A stretch of 16,377 nucleotides of DNA, from the NCBI GenBank assembly GCA_937890005.1, contig CALBZA010000079.1, forward strand, positions 1 through 16,377, given 5' to 3'. Origin of the DNA: an uncultured Verrucomicrobia subdivision 3 bacterium. GTDB taxonomy: Bacteria > Verrucomicrobiota > Verrucomicrobiia > Limisphaerales > DASXHY01. Position numbers and translations under genes: made by a program. Shown here one piece after another: positions 1-6,309 of the stretch (positions within the stretch are counted from its first letter, which is position 1; every line of letters begins with the position of its first letter). A model generated the notes under the pieces. That model was not told the origin of the DNA and searched no databases. It saw only the letters and a program-made list of their open reading frames with translations.

Positions 1-41
1 CGCCAGCGTTCGTTCTGAGCCAGAATCAAACTCTCCGTTAA
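1..41 (-). rRNA. rrs: 16S ribosomal RNA, 5' end only (partial)
   Basis: Read on the minus strand this is the universal 16S 5' region: GAGTTTGATTCTGGCTCAG followed by AACGAACGCTGGCG, cut by the window edge. The mature 5' end is placed about eight bases before GAGTTTG, by analogy with E. coli. The AACGAACGCTGGCG continuation is typical of Verrucomicrobiota and is the best single taxonomic clue in the window. The rest of the gene lies outside, so anti-Shine-Dalgarno and variable regions cannot be read. Confidence 0.95.
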
Positions 42-62
42 AAAAACGTTAGTCTAATTCTT

Positions 63-81
63 GTCCGATGATTATTCGGAC
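63..81 (-). other. Hairpin just upstream of 16S rRNA (possible processing element)
   Basis: A perfect 6-bp inverted repeat, GTCCGA and TCGGAC, encloses a 7-base AT-rich loop about 20 bases before the mature 16S end. Pre-16S leaders often contain small stems next to the RNase III processing stalk. The partner strand of that stalk would lie beyond the 3' end of 16S, so the role is inferred from position only. Confidence 0.4.
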
Positions 82-154
82 GAATTACAATTTTAAAACT
101 CCTCACATCGAGTTACTAACAACTCTCAGTGAAGGGGCTCTCACTTATCGCACA

Positions 155-214
155 ATTCAATTTTCAATGAGCAGCGAGTGTTTCCACTCAAAAATCTGCC
201 GAGCTTTTCGCTCG
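155..214 (-). promoter_or_regulatory. rRNA leader antitermination region: boxB-like hairpin, GAAA hairpin, boxA-like element
   Basis: In transcription order there are three elements. First, a perfect 5-bp hairpin CGAGC-GAAAA-GCTCG lies at 214-200; its GAAAA loop is like that of lambda boxB. Second, a perfect hairpin GAGTG-GAAA-CACTC with a GNRA tetraloop lies at 189-176. Third, GCTCATTGAAAATTGAAT, at about 172-155, resembles the boxA sequences (GCTCTTTGAAAA type) of bacterial rRNA leaders, which load NusB/NusE. The boxB-then-boxA order matches E. coli rrn leaders. The structures are visible; the antitermination role is inferred from family knowledge and from position about 115-175 bases before 16S. 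Confidence 0.55.
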
Positions 215-221
215 AAATTTT

Positions 222-234
222 CCCCATTTAGGGG
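222..234 (-). other. Short perfect hairpin in the rRNA leader
   Basis: CCCC and GGGG separated by TAAAT (minus strand) form a compact stem between the terminator-like hairpin and the boxB-like hairpin. It is one of four consecutive stem-loops in this leader. No specific function can be assigned. Confidence 0.4.
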
Positions 235-236
235 AC

Positions 237-283
237 AAAAAACCTGAGAGCCGGTTATTTCTCTTCTCAACTCGGCCTCTCAG
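237..283 (-). terminator. Terminator-like hairpin with T6 tract inside the rRNA leader
   Basis: On the minus strand CTGAGAG pairs with CTCTCAG and, after a one-G bulge, CCG pairs with CGG. The loop is about 18 bases, and G plus six T residues follow (plus-strand A run 237-242). This has the form of an intrinsic terminator. It begins only about 15 bases after the start site predicted for the rRNA promoter. It may end read-through from the gsp operon, attenuate rRNA transcription, or be a processing stem; the large loop makes strong termination uncertain. Confidence 0.5.
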
Positions 284-304
284 ACCTTCGTTTGTTGCGG
301 TGAC

Positions 305-358
305 ACTTTACTGTAACCGCCGCTTCCGTCAACCACTTTTTCGAACTTTTTTCTACTT
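305..358 (-). promoter_or_regulatory. Probable rRNA operon promoter with UP element
   Basis: On the minus strand TTGACG (332-327) is followed after 16 bp by TAAAGT (310-305). These match the sigma-70 -35 and -10 consensus at five of six and four of six positions. Immediately upstream, 358-333 holds two A-rich tracts (AAAAAA and AAAAA) about one helical turn apart, as in UP elements of rRNA promoters. The start site would fall near 298, giving a leader of about 257 bases. Confidence 0.65.
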
Positions 359-516
359 CGAACTATTTGTTCGTTTCGTCTTTGTTCGCTCGGTTTCCGT
401 CGCGAAGAACGCCGACACAATAGCGAATGCGTTTCCGTCCGCAAGAGGTTTTTAAAAGATTTTATTCACATCCTTTTCACAACACCCAATTCCTCTTCAT
501 CGGCACACATCTCGAA

Positions 517-1587
517 TCACTCCCAATCAAAAGAAAGAAGCAGGACTTCCCGCGTGGAAACACGGGCAATTACAGCATGAAAGTCTCGTTGGTAGCCGCC
601 AAGATTCGCGCGAACAATCACGTCGAAGACCGAACTTCGAACAGCTCCAAATTGGTTCAGCTGTTGCGCTGCGCCTCGGTTTATCGTCATTCCAGCTTCG
701 CCGGCGCCACGAAAAGGGACGTCATCTTCTGTTCCGTCCACGCCATCCGGACCAGACCGTTGTTGAATGATCTGTGCAGCACCGCTTTCATCGACCATCG
801 GTATCACTTGAAGAACATGCGCGGGAGCGGTGTTCACGTTGATTCTGCCGCTCGAAAGGGTGGTGAAGAGTTCCACAAGGCCTACCGAATATACAGGTTC
901 AGGAACGGGCCGCCCCCACCGGTCCACGCGCACACCCTGAGAATTCACATTTGTCGAACCCGGCCCCCAAAACATTTCGGGAGTAATTCCGCGCACCAGC
1001 AGAAGTTCCGTAATGTCGTCCATCGGTTTGTTCTTGGCGTAATACGGTGGGTTCAAGCTTTGGTAGTAATCGCTTTCGGCGCCGTTTATCCGGGTGACAT
1101 CGTCGGGATCTGTCCAATCAAGAATCGCGGCGGAGATGGCCGGAATTTCGCCGGCATCAACTCCAACAACCGTAAGAGCCTGTTGAAGAATCTGCTCGTT
1201 GACCTGGTTGATGTTGAACTTCCGTTCCATGTCCGTGATTTTCAAGGACACGACACCGCGACCGATTTGATAATTGTCGAGTGAGATCGTCGCGAGGGGA
1301 CTGTTCGAGCTCGTGAGAGTTCCGGGACCACCTGCCCATTTTTGATTAAGTGAATCATAGGGTTCACCAGGTATCGCCAGCTGCTGCGCAACAACCCATC
1401 GAGCCAGTTCAACTCCGGACCTGCCAAGCCAGATCAACTCCGCCTCGTTGTTGGCATTCATTGCGAGCTTTGTCTCAACCTTCATGGAAAGTGCGAAACC
1501 GCCTATGAGAATCGACAAGACGAAGATCGCCACCATCACGATGATCAACGCAATGCCTTTGCAATTCGGATTACGCTTGAACCTCAT
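517..1587 (-). CDS. gspK: Type II secretion system minor pseudopilin GspK-like protein
   Basis: This 356-aa protein matches GspK, the large minor pseudopilin that, with GspI and GspJ, caps the type II secretion pseudopilus in the periplasm. The N-terminus reads CKGIALIIVMVAIFVLSI: a prepilin peptidase site after Gly11, then one long hydrophobic helix without Glu at mature +5, which is characteristic of GspK. Further on, AILDWTDPDD, GAESDYYQSLNPPYYAKN and ELLLVRGIT are the usual GspK landmarks, and INVNTAPAHVLQ is the conserved segment near the C-terminal helix-hairpin-helix region. A longer reading frame runs upstream to 1677. The ATG at 1587 is preferred because it starts the prepilin leader and lies four bases after the gspJ stop. 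It is the last gene of the gsp operon, and transcription continues toward the rRNA promoter. Confidence 0.88.
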   Translation of the reverse strand: MRFKRNPNCKGIALIIVMVAIFVLSILIGGFALSMKVETKLAMNANNEAELIWLGRSGVELARWVVAQQLAIPGEPYDSLNQKWAGGPGTLTSSNSPLATISLDNYQIGRGVVSLKITDMERKFNINQVNEQILQQALTVVGVDAGEIPAISAAILDWTDPDDVTRINGAESDYYQSLNPPYYAKNKPMDDITELLLVRGITPEMFWGPGSTNVNSQGVRVDRWGRPVPEPVYSVGLVELFTTLSSGRINVNTAPAHVLQVIPMVDESGAAQIIQQRSGPDGVDGTEDDVPFRGAGEAGMTINRGAAQQLNQFGAVRSSVFDVIVRANLGGYQRDFHAVIARVSTREVLLLSFDWE

Positions 1588-1591
1588 AATG

Positions 1592-2293
1592 TCACCGAGG
1601 CGGATTTCCAATCGCGCGATTCGGAGCGCCGGGCCGTTGCCATGTCGTCGGAACAGCAACCGACGGCAGTGCAACAACTCTCGTCAGTTCTGCGCCATGC
1701 GCGGGTTGAAATCCCTTTTCCCCGAATTCAAGTGTCACGCGAACCATTGACGGCAATTGATTGGTTTGCGTCCATTCATCAATCCAATCCCCGCTTTGTT
1801 TATCCCAAAAACCCACCTCAAACCGCTTCACATTCTTCGCCAGCACGACAGGGTGTTCTTTTTCGTCGATATCCATTTCCATCAGAAGCGGTGCCTGTCG
1901 CAAAACAAGCTGGAACGTTGAATCAGAGCCCATTTCCAGTCCAAACATCACCCGTCGGATTCTCATGTCACCGAACTTGCCACCTCTCGGAAATGCCACC
2001 GGAAGCTTGGAGACAAAGCTCAGGTAAGTCTGATTACCTTTAGCGCCTTCGAATCCATAGCTGTCTGCATCCGATGCAAACATCCGCACACCAGTGAGCG
2101 CATCCTCCAGTGTTCGCATTGCGATGCGCGCGCGCTGCACCTCTGCAGCCGCCTTCAGTCCGACTCGCGATCCTCGGGAAACCGCATTCCAGCTCGAATA
2201 GACCGCCGCGACTACAATCGTCAGCAGAAACATCGCGACCATTACCTCCAGCAAAGTGAAGGCGGCTTTGATTCTTCGTGAGGCCACATTCAT
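1592..2293 (-). CDS. gspJ: Type II secretion system minor pseudopilin GspJ-like protein
   Basis: This 233-aa protein has a class III prepilin leader, RIKAAFTLLEVMVAMFLL. Cleavage would fall between Ala11 and Phe12, putting Glu16 at mature +5. The -1 residue is Ala rather than the canonical Gly. The globular part is GspJ-like: an RARIAMRTLEDAL helix, then a late WDKQSGDWIDEW segment followed by LPSMVRVTLEF, the pattern seen near the C-terminus of GspJ (W...LP..V.V.L). Its ATG overlaps the gspI stop as ATGA, and GGAG lies just upstream. The position between gspI and gspK fits the standard H-I-J-K order. The last 25 residues are proline-rich and not conserved as far as I can tell. Confidence 0.8.
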   Translation of the reverse strand: MNVASRRIKAAFTLLEVMVAMFLLTIVVAAVYSSWNAVSRGSRVGLKAAAEVQRARIAMRTLEDALTGVRMFASDADSYGFEGAKGNQTYLSFVSKLPVAFPRGGKFGDMRIRRVMFGLEMGSDSTFQLVLRQAPLLMEMDIDEKEHPVVLAKNVKRFEVGFWDKQSGDWIDEWTQTNQLPSMVRVTLEFGEKGFQPAHGAELTRVVALPSVAVPTTWQRPGAPNRAIGNPPR

Positions 2294-2745
2294 CTCCGGG
2301 GGCCTCCTCCTGGCGTGATGGCGGATTCCGGGCGGAAAAGGAGAATGGTCATTTTGGAATCCGAGTTTGCTCCCCGGCCGCGCCGTGTCACCGTAAGATC
2401 TGCAGCAAACAACCCGTTCGTTTCAGCGAGAAAAATGTCGCTGGTCCACTGGTAGTCTCTGTAAGCATCGCCAAGATGTCTGAAGTCTCCAGAGTCCGTT
2501 CCTTCCGACAACTTGTTCGTAAGAGACAATTCCGCTGCCAGCAAACCTGCATCAACCGGCACTTTCTGCAATGCACGCGCATTTCGGAGGAGATTTGCCA
2601 GAAGACCAAGAATTGCGAACAGGCAGACGAAGAGAATTCCTGAGGCGATCATTACCTCAATGAGAGTGAAAGCACCCTGCCAAACGCGAGATGCCCCGTG
2701 AAATTTTCGCCGAAGACCAACTCTCGTTCTCAGAACGCCAGACAT
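2290..2745 (-). CDS. gspI: Type II secretion system minor pseudopilin GspI-like protein
   Basis: This 151-aa protein has the prepilin signature WQGAFTLIEVMIASGILF. Glu30 is at mature +5 if cleavage follows Ala25, so the -1 residue is again Ala. Downstream are the hydrophobic helix LFVCLFAILGLLANLL and a compact periplasmic domain. I call GspI mainly from the operon slot (between H and J) and from the FTLIEVMIA core typical of GspI. Sequence beyond the helix is divergent, so a generic minor pseudopilin is possible. The frame is open to 2820, but the ATG at 2745 is preceded by GGAG six bases upstream and lies two bases after the gspH stop. Confidence 0.72.
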   Translation of the reverse strand: MSGVLRTRVGLRRKFHGASRVWQGAFTLIEVMIASGILFVCLFAILGLLANLLRNARALQKVPVDAGLLAAELSLTNKLSEGTDSGDFRHLGDAYRDYQWTSDIFLAETNGLFAADLTVTRRGRGANSDSKMTILLFRPESAITPGGGPRR

Positions 2746-2747
2746 GC

Positions 2748-3239
2748 TTATCTCCAGTTCCTTGGATCGCTGTCGATCGAAACCATTCCCGTCGTTAACT
2801 CCAATTCCAACTTTCTCCATTCACCCGCGGAAGAAACCAAAATCAACGTCATCTCATCACACGTACCATTTCTGTAAAACCTCACATCCACCCGCTCCTC
2901 CTGCCGGTACTCTCGAAGATTCACATCCAGCATTTCGATCCTCGTTGTATCACCGATTGCCGCCGTTTTCCCGCCTCCTTCGCAGCGACCTTCCAGCGGA
3001 TAGAATGTGACAATGGCAACGTCGTTCTTGCGAATCGCCTCTCTTCGCGCTGCCTCACAGACTTCCTGAATGTCACCAATCGTTTTTCGAAAACCCTCCT
3101 TCTGAACTGCCTTATAGAGCGTCGGCGCTCCAGCCGCCATAACCACTGCGATCAACGCCACAACCACCATGATCTCGATCAGCGTGAAGCCAGCAGCGAC
3201 TCTGCGGGAACTTTTCGAAATCTGGAGCGTGCTTCGCAT
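2748..3239 (-). CDS. gspH: Type II secretion system minor pseudopilin GspH-like protein
   Basis: This 163-aa protein has a canonical prepilin leader, RRVAAGFTLIEIMVVVALI, with cleavage after Gly17 and Glu22 at +5. A GspH/FimT-type beginning to the mature domain follows (QKEGFRKTIGDIQEVCEAARREAI), including the ARREAI helix usual before the beta-rich domain. The ATG overlaps the gspF stop by one base (TGATG), and an AGGGGGG stretch lies seven bases upstream. It is the only one of the three small pseudopilins here with Gly at -1. It could also be the pseudopilin of a related non-secretion machine. Confidence 0.78.
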   Translation of the reverse strand: MRSTLQISKSSRRVAAGFTLIEIMVVVALIAVVMAAGAPTLYKAVQKEGFRKTIGDIQEVCEAARREAIRKNDVAIVTFYPLEGRCEGGGKTAAIGDTTRIEMLDVNLREYRQEERVDVRFYRNGTCDEMTLILVSSAGEWRKLELELTTGMVSIDSDPRNWR

Positions 3240-4519
3240 CAGACACCCCCCTGGCTGATGCTGGAAATCAGCTTGAACATCGGCAGCAATACACTGATCA
3301 ACAGGAAGCCGACAACCAACGCCATCAAAATGATCAGGATCGGCTCAATCAGATTCGTCATCGCCCGCAGGTTCACCTGAAGTTCGCTCTCATAGGTGTC
3401 CGCAATGTTCCCAAGCGCGCCGGGAACATCACCGGTTTCCTCTCCGATCTTCACCAGGTCCACCATGAGCTGCGGGAACACTCTGCTGCGCGCGAGCGGC
3501 TGCGCGAGGGTTTTACCGTCCGTGACAGCCTCGCGGGCCTGGGCAACCGCCTCCTTGATGATGTGATTGGGCATCACCTGTTCGGTGATCTTCAACGCGG
3601 TGAGCACCGGCACGCCATTCTGCAGCAGCGTGGAAAGGGTTCTTGCAAACTGACCAAACAGATTCAAGCGAACGACCTTTCCAAAAATCGGCAGGTTCAT
3701 CTTCCATTGATCGATCTTCCGTTTACCGCGCTCGCTGGCGCGAAATTTTCCCACAACGATTGCGATCGCGACGAACCCCAGCAAAATCAGCCACCAAAAG
3801 TGTGACACTGCATAGCTGAAATCCATCAGCATCCGCGTCGGCAACGGCAGCTCGACGTTGAACCCTTTGAACATCTCCATGAAGCGCGGCAGCATGAAGA
3901 CAATAAAAAATGTGACCATCAGGATTCCCACCCCCGTGACCAGGGCGGGATAAATCATCGCGGAAATAAACTTCGACTGCACTTCCGCGAACTGCTGGAA
4001 ATGATGTGCCATTCGTCGCAGCACATCGACGAGCGCGCCGCTCGACTCCCCCGCCTTTACCATGTTCACGTAAAGGTCGGAAAAAATGACCGGCTGCTTC
4101 GCCATCGCATCCGAAAGGCCGCGCCCCTCCATCACTTCCTGGCGGAGATCGGCGCTCACGGATTTCGGAATCCCCTTCGATTCAAGATGGCTCATGCTGT
4201 GCAGCGCCACGGTCAATGGCATTCCGGAATTGAGGAGATTCGCAAGCTGCTGCGTGAAGGTGGCAAGTTCCTGAAGCTTCGGCTTTCGCTGGCGTTTCAA
4301 GGACTTCCGCATCGACTCGGGAAGCAGCGAAGCGAAGTCGATCTTCGTCCTCGTCCGTCCGGAACTTGCACTCGCCGAGCCCTTGGCGGCTTCGACCAGC
4401 ACCGGAAAAAGACCCAGCCGTTGAATCTGAACCAGTGCCGCTGGACGATCCGCCACGTCCAGAACACCTTCAACCAGTTCGCCCGACCGACGCCGGGCCT
4501 TATAGGAAAACTGCGGCAT
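3239..4519 (-). CDS. gspF: Type II secretion / type IV pilus inner-membrane platform protein GspF (PilC family)
   Basis: This 426-aa protein has the usual length and two-domain build of GspF/PilC, the polytopic platform that links the cytoplasmic assembly ATPase to the growing (pseudo)pilus. The N-terminus FSYKARRRSGELVEGVLDV is the standard opening. The two T2SSF domains lie at about 85-208 and 288-411, each with its conserved motif: KAGESSG at 155-161 and KIGEETGDV at 357-365. Membrane segments are seen near 190-212, 241-258 and 390-418. It is the first gene of the operon, about 110 bases downstream of the larE terminator. No convincing promoter was found in the 4520-4629 stretch, and the start is the first ATG of the conserved N-terminus. 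Confidence 0.93.
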   Translation of the reverse strand: MPQFSYKARRRSGELVEGVLDVADRPAALVQIQRLGLFPVLVEAAKGSASASSGRTRTKIDFASLLPESMRKSLKRQRKPKLQELATFTQQLANLLNSGMPLTVALHSMSHLESKGIPKSVSADLRQEVMEGRGLSDAMAKQPVIFSDLYVNMVKAGESSGALVDVLRRMAHHFQQFAEVQSKFISAMIYPALVTGVGILMVTFFIVFMLPRFMEMFKGFNVELPLPTRMLMDFSYAVSHFWWLILLGFVAIAIVVGKFRASERGKRKIDQWKMNLPIFGKVVRLNLFGQFARTLSTLLQNGVPVLTALKITEQVMPNHIIKEAVAQAREAVTDGKTLAQPLARSRVFPQLMVDLVKIGEETGDVPGALGNIADTYESELQVNLRAMTNLIEPILIILMALVVGFLLISVLLPMFKLISSISQGGV

Positions 4520-4629
4520 AACGCAAAGCTCTCGTCTGAATACCCCGCTCCAGTCCCAAAGTTGCGGGCCCGAGTTGAAACATTTGATTCAGCACGGGGA
4601 AAGTGCTTGAGAACGACATTCGTTTCAAC

Positions 4630-4665
4630 AAAAAGCTCCCGTCCAGCACGCTGGAAACGGGCTTT
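4630..4665 (-). terminator. Intrinsic terminator after larE
   Basis: Minus-strand TCCAG-CGTG-CTGGA is extended by CCG/CGG across a TT bulge and by AAGC/GCTT across a GA bulge. It is followed directly by TTTTTG (plus-strand A run 4630-4634). The position 57 bases after the larE stop and before gspF separates the two transcription units. Confidence 0.75.
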
Positions 4666-4721
4666 GAAAAGTCCCCGCTCAAGGTGGAAAACAGCAGAAA
4701 ACGCCGAACGTCGAAATCCGA

Positions 4722-5603
4722 TCAATCGACCGCAGTCCGCACGCTCATCACTTCGTTCAAACTGCCTCTCCGATAACCGAGAAGATCCAGCGTGACGTAG
4801 GCATAGCCCGCCTGCTTGAGTGCTTCGCCAACTTTGGCCGCAACGTCGCCCTTCATAAACTTCGCCATCTCGTTCGGACCGACCTCAATCCTCGCCAGAT
4901 GCAGCATGGATCCCTTCTTGTCCGCTTCGTTCGGTTCAGATGCCGCGGAGAAAACGTCAGAACGCAGCTCATGATGTCTCACACGAACGTCGTAAAAACC
5001 AAAGTCGCGAAGAACGTTCTCAGCCGCTTCAATCATCCGCAGCTTCTCCGGCGTCACCAACTGCCCGTAAGGAATCCGCGAACTGAGACAGGCCATCTGC
5101 GGTTTGTCTGCAGTCGGCAATCCCAGTTTGGCAGAAAGCTCGCGGATTTCCGCCTTGGTAAGGCCAGCCTCTTTCAACGGCGCCCGCACTTGATATTCCT
5201 TCGCAGCTTGCGCTCCCGGCCGAAAATCGCCGACGTCGCTCGCATTCTCCCCGTATGCAATCACCGCGAAGCCTTCAGCCCTGGCCAGCGGGACAAGTTC
5301 GGTGAACAGCTCCTGTTTGCAAAAATAACAGCGATTGGTCGGATTGGCGGTGTAGCTCGGGTTGTCGAACTCCTGGGTCTTCACCACACGAACCGGAAAT
5401 CCGAACCGTTCGCCCAGTTCCAGCGCCTCCTCCAACTCACGCCGGGGAAGACTCGGCGAATCCGCGATCACTGCAAGCGATCGTGAACCGAGGACATCGT
5501 GTGCGACGTGTGCCAGAAAGACGGAATCCACGCCTCCGGAATAGGCGACAACACAGGAACCATACGACCGCAGCACCGCGCGGAGTTGCTCAAGCTTTTC
5601 CAC
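4722..5603 (-). CDS. larE: ATP-dependent sacrificial sulfur transferase LarE
   Basis: LarE is a PP-loop ATP pyrophosphatase that adenylylates a pyridinium-dicarboxylate mononucleotide and donates sulfur to it, in synthesis of the nickel-pincer cofactor of lactate racemase. Counting from the GTG at 5603, the PP-loop SGGVDS is at 22-27. A CxxC pair (RCYFCK) is at 91-96. ACLSSRIPYG at 171-180 places Cys172 where the sacrificial cysteine (Cys176) sits in Lactobacillus plantarum LarE. The C-terminal LGYRRGSLNEV is also typical. The frame stays open to 5705, but the upstream part runs into a palindromic repeat, and family proteins begin close to MEKLEQLRA. An ATG at 5663 is the alternative start. 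No larB, larC or larA is nearby, so it may supply sulfur to a cofactor made elsewhere in the genome. Confidence 0.9.
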   Translation of the reverse strand: MEKLEQLRAVLRSYGSCVVAYSGGVDSVFLAHVAHDVLGSRSLAVIADSPSLPRRELEEALELGERFGFPVRVVKTQEFDNPSYTANPTNRCYFCKQELFTELVPLARAEGFAVIAYGENASDVGDFRPGAQAAKEYQVRAPLKEAGLTKAEIRELSAKLGLPTADKPQMACLSSRIPYGQLVTPEKLRMIEAAENVLRDFGFYDVRVRHHELRSDVFSAASEPNEADKKGSMLHLARIEVGPNEMAKFMKGDVAAKVGEALKQAGYAYVTLDLLGYRRGSLNEVMSVRTAVD

Positions 5604-5679
5604 ACCCGGAAAATGGCACCGGACCGATTCAATGTCGAGGAACAGTCCGTGTTGGACCCGCATTGGGATGAATCGGAAA

Positions 5680-5746
5680 CAACCACGGATGGACAGCCAA
5701 CACACACGGATGACTGATGGGAGTTCATCCTGTCCACCCGTGGTTG
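5680..5746. repeat. 67-bp imperfect palindrome (REP-like dispersed repeat)
   Basis: The arms CAACCACGGATGGACAG (5680-5696) and CTGTCCACCCGTGGTTG (5730-5746) are inverted copies with a single mismatch in 17 bp. The centre includes another CACGGATG copy. Sequences built from CCACGGATG and CATCCGTG units recur between genes in many Verrucomicrobiota and Planctomycetota genomes; that is recollection, not a search. It lies between divergently transcribed larE and the lipoprotein gene and overlaps the longest reading frame of larE. Confidence 0.7.
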
Positions 5747-5833
5747 AACAAGAGTCTGATTCGAATACTCAAACCGCGCTTCCCACTTTTGCGGGGCATC
5801 TATCCTCTTGACGCTTCGTAGGGATGTGATTGC

Positions 5834-6250
5834 ATGGCCCGCATGAAAACAAGTTTTCTCGCAGGCTTGCTGGGAGTGGCGATCTTCTCTGTCGGTTGCG
5901 TGGATACCGTCACCGGTCGCAAAACCGCTGCAGTCCCGTTTGTGAAGGACAGAATTGAATCACGCTACGAACGTCCCGCAGAACAGGTCTTTCAGGCTGC
6001 GAAGGAAGTCATCGCCTTCAACGGCGCACTGGTCCACGAAGGCGTCCTGTACGGCCAGACCAATGCCATCGGCAACGTCGTGAAAACAGTCGAAGGCAAA
6101 GTGAACCAGCGCACGGTCTGGGTTCGCATCGAACAGATCGAGCCGCGCGTTTCCGCCGTGGCCGTTCAAACCCGCACCACCGCCGGCGGCACCGACATCG
6201 AACTTGCAGCTGAGATCGACAAGCAGATCGCGTTGAAACTCGTTCGCTAA
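5834..6250 (+). CDS. Small putative lipoprotein, DUF3568-like
   Basis: This 138-aa protein has a lipoprotein signal: the charged start MARMK, the hydrophobic stretch FLAGLLGVAIFSV, and lipobox cysteine 22 in SVGC. The mature part, about 115 residues, is an alternating beta/alpha domain (RYERPAEQVFQAAKEVIAF, then TVWVRIEQIEPRVSAVAV). It resembles the DUF3568 family of small secreted or lipid-anchored proteins of unknown function. The ATG at 5834 has AGGGA nine bases upstream; the second ATG at 5843 would be too far from it. The gene stands alone on the plus strand, between divergent larE and a convergent TPR gene, and ends at a terminator hairpin. I know of no biochemical role. Confidence 0.75.
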   Translation: MARMKTSFLAGLLGVAIFSVGCVDTVTGRKTAAVPFVKDRIESRYERPAEQVFQAAKEVIAFNGALVHEGVLYGQTNAIGNVVKTVEGKVNQRTVWVRIEQIEPRVSAVAVQTRTTAGGTDIELAAEIDKQIALKLVR

Positions 6251-6272
6251 GAACGCCGAAGAATTACCGGCA

Positions 6273-6309
6273 CCGCCTCATCGATCACGGATCGCGAGGC
6301 GGCGTTTTC
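6273..6309 (+). terminator. Terminator-like hairpin after the lipoprotein gene
   Basis: CCGCCTC (6273-6279) pairs with GAGGCGG (6296-6302), followed by CGTTTTCTT. The loop contains the end of the convergent TPR gene, whose stop codon is at 6285-6287. The stem can also form in the opposite transcript, but that side lacks a clear T run. Confidence 0.6.

Noticed and set aside
427..1284. 285-codon plus-strand frame opposite gspK
   Set aside because: It lies antisense to a gene with clear GspK motifs. Its translation is low-complexity and basic, with no family resemblance.
4001..4795. 264-codon plus-strand frame opposite gspF and its upstream gap
   Set aside because: It is a shadow of gspF on the other strand and crosses the larE terminator. 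The product is an unstructured Arg-rich peptide.
5468..5737. 89-codon minus-strand frame upstream of larE
   Set aside because: It overlaps larE in another frame and runs through the palindromic repeat. It has no ribosome binding site or domain.
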